From a virus: 47,225 nucleotides of DNA. Below the pieces are notes generated by a model. That model searched no databases. It saw only the letters and a list, made by a program, of their open reading frames with translations, and had not been told where the DNA came from. Below are positions 43,402-47,225 of the stretch, in pieces; position 1 is the first letter of the stretch; the number at the start of each line of letters is the position of its first letter. Where the stretch lies: IMG/VR virus record IMGVR_UViG_3300037225_001400, positions 1 through 47,225 of that record, one strand, 5' to 3'. Made by a program: the position numbers and the translations under genes.

Positions 43402-43944
43402 ATGAAAAGACCTGGGGGCGGAAAAGCAAAAGGCAGCTCATTTGAGCGGGAAATATGTAATATGATTTCCTTGTGGTGGAGTAGAGGGACAAGAATAGAC
43501 TTATGTTGGCGATCAGCCAGCTCAGGTGCGCGTGGTACAATTACAAAAACAAAGACGATAGGATACCATGGGGATTTAGTCGCAGTTGACGATGATATCA
43601 AGCCCCTGTTTAAAAAGTTTTGTTTTGAATGCAAAAGCTATAAAGATTTACAGATTCTTAGTCTTTTTAAGGATGTGCATAATCAATTGTTTGCTTGGTG
43701 GAAGCAAGCTACAAAGGAAGCAATCCAGTCAAATCGTCAGCCTATTTTGATTTTTAAAATAAACACGTTTCCAATAATGTTGGTTTGTAAAAGTTCTTTA
43801 TTTTTTAGGGATAGTTTGGATTTTATTGCGGAGAAGAAGTTTGTAAAATTTATTGGTGTAGGAAATAAATTAATGATTTGTAGATTGCAGGATGCTTTTG
43901 CCTCTATTGATTTAGAGAAGTTTAAAGAATGGCTACAAAAATAA
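43402..43944 (+). CDS. PD-(D/E)XK nuclease, possibly a Holliday-junction resolvase
   Basis: 180 residues. KGSSFEREICNMISLWWS, then WRSASSGARGT, YHGDLVAVDD (Asp) and FCFECKSYK (E-x-K) give the order of a PD-(D/E)XK core as in archaeal-type resolvases. No ribosome site precedes the ATG; instead CCTATATTGTAAAT stands before it, a distant relative of the TATTAATA elements. It lies between end-processing and sigma-like genes. Resolvase is the favoured role; a restriction-like or repair nuclease is the alternative. Confidence 0.6.
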   Translation: MKRPGGGKAKGSSFEREICNMISLWWSRGTRIDLCWRSASSGARGTITKTKTIGYHGDLVAVDDDIKPLFKKFCFECKSYKDLQILSLFKDVHNQLFAWWKQATKEAIQSNRQPILIFKINTFPIMLVCKSSLFFRDSLDFIAEKKFVKFIGVGNKLMICRLQDAFASIDLEKFKEWLQK

Positions 43945-44555
43945 ATACCACCTTTGACGAGCTTGGTAAACCAATTATGTTGGCGCTTGTCAAAACACGG
44001 ACGTCAGCAGTAATGAAAAAGTTGCTGCAGTTGTTTTTGCCTATTTGGGAGTATTACATCAGTTACCATTTGGGCAGGTATCGGATTTATAGTGAGCATG
44101 CGGATTTTCCGGAGTTGCATCAAGAGATTTATCTCTATTGTATAGAGGTTTTAAAACGGGTAGAAGGGGGAAAAGGCAACGAGTTTAATAGGATTAAGCG
44201 TTACTTTAATCGTTCTATTCAAGGTTGGTTGATTAATCGTATATATACGAAGCAAAAGCGGGATATAGAATTGACAAAAGATGATGTGAGTTTAATGATG
44301 TATCCGGATCAGGATAACCAATATAAAGTTGTTGAGTTGACAACCGACTTGTGTACGTTGGAAAAGCATGTGGATAAGGAGTACGGAACGTACCAAGAGC
44401 TTTGTGGAAGTTTGCTTGGTGATGTAATTTATAAAGAGAAGAAAACGTATTTTAATAGGTTCCGAAAACAAGTATATGATCAGTATAGAGAGACGGGTAA
44501 ATTGTTGACTGCGCAAGAAATATTTAAAACTCGTTTTGGTGTCTTTGCAGAATGA
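43929..44555 (+). CDS. Sigma-like factor, gp55 type (candidate late sigma)
   Basis: 208 residues. The segment ELHQEIYLYCIEVLKRVEGG, then NEFNRIKRYFNRSIQGWLIN and RIYTKQKRDIE, matches sigma region 2: an acidic helix, a helix with buried hydrophobics, then Y-F/R-N/W-L-I-N with basic residues, as in T4 gp55. There is no region 4. A late sigma that recognises only a -10-like element would fit the TATTAATA sites. The alternative is another helical DNA-binding protein. Confidence 0.5.
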   Translation: MATKINTTFDELGKPIMLALVKTRTSAVMKKLLQLFLPIWEYYISYHLGRYRIYSEHADFPELHQEIYLYCIEVLKRVEGGKGNEFNRIKRYFNRSIQGWLINRIYTKQKRDIELTKDDVSLMMYPDQDNQYKVVELTTDLCTLEKHVDKEYGTYQELCGSLLGDVIYKEKKTYFNRFRKQVYDQYRETGKLLTAQEIFKTRFGVFAE

Positions 44556-44983
44556 AGAAAGTAAATGAAATTGATTTGATGTTGTACTGTCTCTGTATTG
44601 AGATGGGTTATTTTGAATTGTTAGAGTTGTACGGAGTATTATTTTCTTATTCTAAATGCCCAAAATGCGGGCACGCCAGCGGGATGCATTTTAAAGTTAT
44701 CAAGGATATAATCAGTAGTTTTGGCGGGGTAGTTTCTGGTATAAAGATTCCTACATTGAAAGAATTGAATCAAGTAAGTAGGGATATAACTATTTGGAAG
44801 GGTTTGCAGGGTATTCAGGAACGGGATTTTTTAGCTGAACGTGTTAGCGAGTACGCGAAACGGTTTGAATTAACAAATGACGCCATTTACAGAATAAAAA
44901 GAAAAATCAATAGTATGATTGAAAAATTTGCGCAAATGAAGAAGGTGTTTAGGCAATATGGAAATCGAACGAATTCCAAGTAA
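44552..44983 (+). CDS. Mor-like transcription regulator (candidate)
   Basis: 143 residues, ATGA overlap with the sigma-like gene. Residues about 60-125 follow the Mor/C pattern: VVSGIKIPTLKELNQVSRDI, then LAERVSEYAKRFELTNDAIY, a helix-turn-helix ending in RIKRKI. A CPKCGHASG pair near residue 36 could bind zinc but lacks a second pair. Mor-type proteins activate middle or late promoters. Assignment by pattern only. Confidence 0.42.
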   Translation: MKKVNEIDLMLYCLCIEMGYFELLELYGVLFSYSKCPKCGHASGMHFKVIKDIISSFGGVVSGIKIPTLKELNQVSRDITIWKGLQGIQERDFLAERVSEYAKRFELTNDAIYRIKRKINSMIEKFAQMKKVFRQYGNRTNSK

Positions 44984-45473
44984 CTACCAGACGTTTGAAA
45001 CGCCTGTAGAGGACGCTTCTGAGGCTGTAATAGCGAACGAAGAGTTCTCCCAGTTTATTCTGGGACAGAAAGAAACTGTTTCTGATGCTACAAAGAAGCA
45101 AGTGGCCCGCGCCTTTTCTCGTTCTGGCGATAAGTTGAAGTTGTTTTTTGGTGCCTATCGACAAAAGAATATGGGCCGGCTTGCGAAATTAATGCAGGTG
45201 CTTGGTTCAGTGGAAGATAACCTATTCCAGGATTTTCGTATTAACACAATGTCAAATGAAGATTTGATTGATCTGTTTGGAGAGTTGGGTGCGGAAAAGA
45301 GTAGGGTGTTAAAGGAAATTGTTGATATGTCGACTACGTTGCAGCTTGATGATCCGCAGCGGGTATTGGAACCGGAGGCGGTTGTTGAAGATGATGGTAC
45401 TAAAGAGTTGTCTAAGAGTTCAAAAAAGAATATCATTTCGTTTTTCAAACAAAAAGTAGTTGGTGCCGAGTAG
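44958..45473 (+). CDS. Hypothetical protein with a clamp-binding-like C-terminal motif (171 aa)
   Basis: Overlaps the previous gene by 26 bases. The body is helical (DATKKQVARAFSRSGDKLKL; MGRLAKLMQVLGSVEDNLFQ). Residues 156-163 are KKNIISFF, which fits the PCNA-interacting pattern Qxx-h-xx-FF apart from the first Gln, and the tail KQKVVGAE follows. T4 late co-activator gp33 and gp55 also end in clamp-binding motifs. With the sigma-like gene 400 bases upstream, a late-transcription co-activator is a reasonable guess, not shown. Confidence 0.5.
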   Translation: MEIERIPSNYQTFETPVEDASEAVIANEEFSQFILGQKETVSDATKKQVARAFSRSGDKLKLFFGAYRQKNMGRLAKLMQVLGSVEDNLFQDFRINTMSNEDLIDLFGELGAEKSRVLKEIVDMSTTLQLDDPQRVLEPEAVVEDDGTKELSKSSKKNIISFFKQKVVGAE

Positions 45474-45491
45474 AACTTTGTCATATTAATA
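45466..45491 (+). promoter_or_regulatory. Candidate phage promoter: AGTAGA-N9-TATTAATA (copy D)
   Basis: CCGAGTAGAACTTTGTCA then TATTAATA. The first bases overlap the last codons and stop of the upstream gene. The ATG of a small frame follows four bases after the core, as in copy C. Confidence 0.6.
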
Positions 45492-45495
45492 GTGT

Positions 45496-45585
45496 ATGTT
45501 TAATAAGGGAATTGTAGCGATAGTAGTCATTCTTTTATTTACTGTTTGTCTCTATTTTGTATTAAACTATTTGGGGTATTTATGA
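45496..45585 (+). CDS. Micro membrane protein (29 aa), possibly leaderless
   Basis: MFNKGIVAIVVILLFTVCLY and nine more residues to TGA. One membrane helix spans nearly the whole product, so it would be a single-pass micropeptide. No ribosome site; TATTAATA-GTGT precedes the ATG. The stop overlaps the next start (ATGA). It may be a real leaderless gene or only a leader segment for the following gene. Confidence 0.4.
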   Translation: MFNKGIVAIVVILLFTVCLYFVLNYLGYL

Positions 45586-45917
45586 GCTTTGAAGGCTTTT
45601 ACCAGCTGCTTTGCCGTAATGGTCATTATCATGAAGAAAATGTACATGTTATCGGTTATATGCCAATAGAGGAATGGCGATGTCCTGTTTGTGATGAACC
45701 TGTCAAATGGTGGAACATAGTTGATGAAACAAACGGAATGTATGATACGGATGATGAAGGAAATGAGAATGCTGATATCCGGATAGATGGGTATATTGAA
45801 TTAGAAATTGATAAGCTTGCTGTTATTTGTGAAAAATGTCCTTGCGGAGTAAAGCATCAAGTTGCCCCGCCGACTTATAAAATACCAGCAATAGACGATG
45901 TAGGCCATAGATTATGA
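45582..45917 (+). CDS. Zinc-ribbon protein (111 aa)
   Basis: The start is the ATG at 45582 (MSFEGFYQLLCRNGHYHEEN); a longer frame upstream would cross the promoter-like region. Metal candidates are LCRNGHYH and WRCPVCDEP near the N-terminus, and VICEKCPCGVKH near the end, giving a likely two-part ribbon. The middle is very acidic (DTDDEGNENADIRIDG). No family recognised. Confidence 0.6.
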   Translation: MSFEGFYQLLCRNGHYHEENVHVIGYMPIEEWRCPVCDEPVKWWNIVDETNGMYDTDDEGNENADIRIDGYIELEIDKLAVICEKCPCGVKHQVAPPTYKIPAIDDVGHRL

Positions 45918-46189
45918 CAAGTATTAATTCAGTGGATTTTAGAGAAGGATATGGTAGTTTAATATGTTTGTGTAGCAATGTTTTGAATATGACCGGGTTT
46001 GCTGGAAGTGAGGTGGATGGAGGGAAGTATTTACGTTGTGGGAAATGTGGGCGGGAATACACGTTGTTTTTAGGGCATGTTAAAAAAGAAGCGTCTCGTA
46101 GGTGCGGCCTTTGTGGAGGATCAGGAGGATCGATGTCGGAGCAAGGGGAGCCTTGTTTTGCTTGTCATGGAACAGGGGTAGCTAAATAA
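45914..46189 (+). CDS. Small DnaJ-type zinc-finger-like protein (91 aa)
   Basis: ATGA overlap with the previous gene. LICLCSN and LRCGKCGRE form one Cys group; RRCGLCGGSGG and PCFACHGTG give two CxxCxGxG-type units as in the DnaJ central domain. Possibly a chaperone-like or nucleic-acid-binding protein. No known phage function. Confidence 0.55.
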   Translation: MTSINSVDFREGYGSLICLCSNVLNMTGFAGSEVDGGKYLRCGKCGREYTLFLGHVKKEASRRCGLCGGSGGSMSEQGEPCFACHGTGVAK

Positions 46190-46190
46190 A

Positions 46191-46724
46191 ATGATCCGAA
46201 TGACCGTTAAAGAAGTCGCCTCTTTCTTAGGTAAGCGCCCAAGTTGGGTTTATAACATTTTAAATAAAGCCAAAATTCCCGTAAAAAGTTTCCTTGAGTA
46301 TCCCCAAATTAAGTTGTTAGTAAAAGCGCGGTTTAACGCATTGGGTTATGAAGATTTAAACTACGATTTTTTGTTGGATGCTCATGTTGTAAATCTTGTG
46401 GCAGAAAGTCCGAATATTAGTTCCCTTAAAATGTACGTAAATCTTGTTGATGATTTTGCCTTTTGTAAAATAGCTGTTGCCTATAAGGAACTGCGTCCTC
46501 GCAGTTCTATGTTGAATATCGTACATTTGTTATCTAAAAAGTTAGACTATTCTTGCGATTTTCTTTCCATAGTTAAAAAGCAAACAATTCTGTATATATC
46601 AGTTTATACGGATTTTTGTGTATTGGGCAGGTATAAACTCATTGCGGAAAAAGGTGTTTATTCTCCTATAGAAATGGAGGTGGGTAAACACCTATTAAAA
46701 GATATCCAAAGTTTCGATATTTAA
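46191..46724 (+). CDS. HTH DNA-binding protein, candidate origin or operator binder
   Basis: 177 residues. The N-terminus MTVKEVASFLGKRPSWVYNI, then LNKAKIPVKSF, is a MerR/excisionase-like helix-turn-helix. The C-terminal 120 residues (VNLVDDFAFCKIAVAYKELR; LYISVYTDFCVLGRYKLI) are unrecognised. The gene ends in the palindromic AT-rich region and sits just before the repeat cluster. An initiator or repressor role is an inference from position. Confidence 0.5.
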   Translation: MIRMTVKEVASFLGKRPSWVYNILNKAKIPVKSFLEYPQIKLLVKARFNALGYEDLNYDFLLDAHVVNLVAESPNISSLKMYVNLVDDFAFCKIAVAYKELRPRSSMLNIVHLLSKKLDYSCDFLSIVKKQTILYISVYTDFCVLGRYKLIAEKGVYSPIEMEVGKHLLKDIQSFDI

Positions 46725-46776
46725 TATATTAAACAAGGTATAGTATATTAAACATATACTATACTTATATAAGTAT
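46721..46776. repeat. Nested AT-rich palindromes
   Basis: TTAATATATTAA (46721-46732), then GTATAGTATAT (46738-46748) and its exact reverse complement ATATACTATAC (46754-46764) around loop TAAAC, then the 16-bp palindrome ATACTTATATAAGTAT (46761-46776), overlapping the previous arm. They begin in the stop codon of the HTH gene. No T-rich tail follows the second stem, so this is unlikely to be a simple terminator. Confidence 0.8.
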
Positions 46777-46792
46777 CTTTATTATTCTATTT

Positions 46793-46825
46793 ACTTTTGT
46801 CTATTAAATGTATATCTTTATAGTA
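46793..46825 (+). promoter_or_regulatory. Possible promoter downstream of the palindromes
   Basis: ACTTTTGTCTATTAAATG resembles the TTTGTCATATTAATA core of copy D with changes, and TATAGTACAAT follows. The gap between the HTH gene and the next start (46725-46866) otherwise holds only AT-rich sequence and the palindromes. Weak. Confidence 0.35.
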
Positions 46826-46830
46826 CAATC

Positions 46831-47132
46831 AAAAACCATTTTTACCACTAACCAAAGGAGTCGCAAATGAAGCTAAGGTTAATACACCAGTCAAAGAAAG
46901 TAGGGATAGCAGAACAACTTTATTTTACTGAGGATTTTGATTCTCCTGCCGATGATTTCGTTACTCCTGGATACGAATTAAACAGCGACACCGTAGTAGA
47001 ATTTCCAGGGAAGTTTTCTCCCAGCGGTTTTCCGATAGAGACTTCATTTTCTTATCAAGGGTAGTTTAATCAATAACCATTTTCACCTAATAACCATATA
47101 ACCCACAATAACCACTATTAACCCACTAACCA
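46831..47132 (+). repeat. Iteron-like (A/C)(A/T)AACCA repeats in two gene leaders
   Basis: In the second leader, AATAACCA or ACTAACCA starts at 47072, 47089, 47107 and 47125, intervals of 17, 18 and 18 bases. In the first leader, AAAAACCA (46831) and ACTAACCA (46847) are 16 apart. Both leaders end in the same ACTAACCAAAGGAGTCGCA before the ATG, so the leaders are duplicated, with more repeats in the second. Confidence 0.7.
46867..47064 (+). CDS. Hypothetical protein (65 aa)
   Basis: MKLRLIHQSKKVGIAEQLYF onward, acidic (EDFDSPADDF) with a Gly/Ser/Pro-rich end. Preceded by AAAGGAGTCGCA. It stands between the two repeat-bearing leaders. No family recognised. Confidence 0.55.
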   Translation: MKLRLIHQSKKVGIAEQLYFTEDFDSPADDFVTPGYELNSDTVVEFPGKFSPSGFPIETSFSYQG

Positions 47133-47144
47133 AAGGAGTCGCAG

Positions 47145-47225
47145 ATGAAAAACAATCAACCTAGTTTGAGTTTAGATGCTATCCGTGCTCAAAAGCTTAC
47201 GGCGGATCAAGCCAAAATTTTCGTT
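47145..47225 (+). CDS. Start of a gene cut off by the window end
   Basis: ATG with the same ribosome site AAAGGAGTCGCAG as the previous gene. Only 27 codons are visible, MKNNQPSLSLDAIRAQKLTA onward, without a stop. Nothing can be said of function. Confidence 0.6.
   Translation, partial: MKNNQPSLSLDAIRAQKLTADQAKIFV

Noticed and set aside
1-47225. Many minus-strand frames of 60-150 codons
   Set aside because: They lie opposite well-supported + strand genes, lack ribosome sites and recognisable motifs, and follow from codon bias of the real genes.
1-47225. tRNA genes or rRNA
   Set aside because: No cloverleaf-like segment was noticed by eye in the few gaps; a tRNA scan would be needed to exclude one.

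Overview
The window reads as part of the genome of a tailed double-stranded DNA bacteriophage with a T4-like replication and recombination set. All supportable genes lie on the + strand and are tightly packed, many with ATGA or TAATG stop/start overlaps. Most starts have an AAGGAG-type ribosome site. The base composition is AT-rich. A gp25/W-like, J-like and I-like order in the tail region suggests a contractile (myovirus-type) tail. A lipoprotein and a secreted protein with a type IX secretion (Por) C-terminal domain point weakly to a Gram-negative host of the Bacteroidota/FCB group. That host inference rests on little else.

Layout. 1-11.6 kb: virion genes, with a glycosyltransferase-like gene, gp25/W-like, J-like and I-like baseplate proteins, beta-rich fibre proteins, a Ser/Thr-tailed protein and a large tail fibre. 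11.6-17.9 kb: accessory block with a staphylococcal-nuclease-like enzyme, a family of small SH3/KOW-like proteins that start with Met-Pro-Gln, a GS-like amidoligase paired with a class II glutamine amidotransferase, and a secreted leucine-rich-repeat protein, closed by a strong terminator. 18-30.5 kb: replication, with a possible helicase loader, DnaQ-type exonuclease, DnaB-type helicase, DnaG-type primase, ThyX, a UvsW-like helicase with a probable ATT start, sliding clamp, a Tad2-like anti-Thoeris protein, clamp loader large and probable small subunits, and a FEN-type nuclease. 30.5-34.7 kb: 7-deazaguanine DNA modification, with QueE, FolE, QueD and a DpdA-like transglycosylase, plus an XGPRT-like enzyme. 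34.7-43.4 kb: family A DNA polymerase split into two genes, a UvsY-like candidate, gp32-like SSB, bacterial-type RecA, and a single-chain fusion of SbcD/Mre11 and SbcC/Rad50. 43.4-47.2 kb: PD-(D/E)XK nuclease, gp55-like sigma candidate, Mor-like regulator, a protein with a clamp-binding-like tail, zinc-ribbon proteins, an HTH protein, then an AT-rich palindromic region and an iteron-like repeat cluster.

How it fits together. The phage appears to build its own replisome and recombination system and to replace guanines with a 7-deazaguanine, which would shield its DNA from host nucleases. It also carries a probable cyclic-nucleotide sponge against Thoeris. At least four intergenic sites share AGTA(G/C)A, nine bases, then TATTAATA. 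This resembles the T4 late promoter core TATAAATA and is a good candidate target for the sigma-like protein encoded at 43.9 kb. The least described system is the amidoligase/amidotransferase pair with its surrounding SH3-like protein family.
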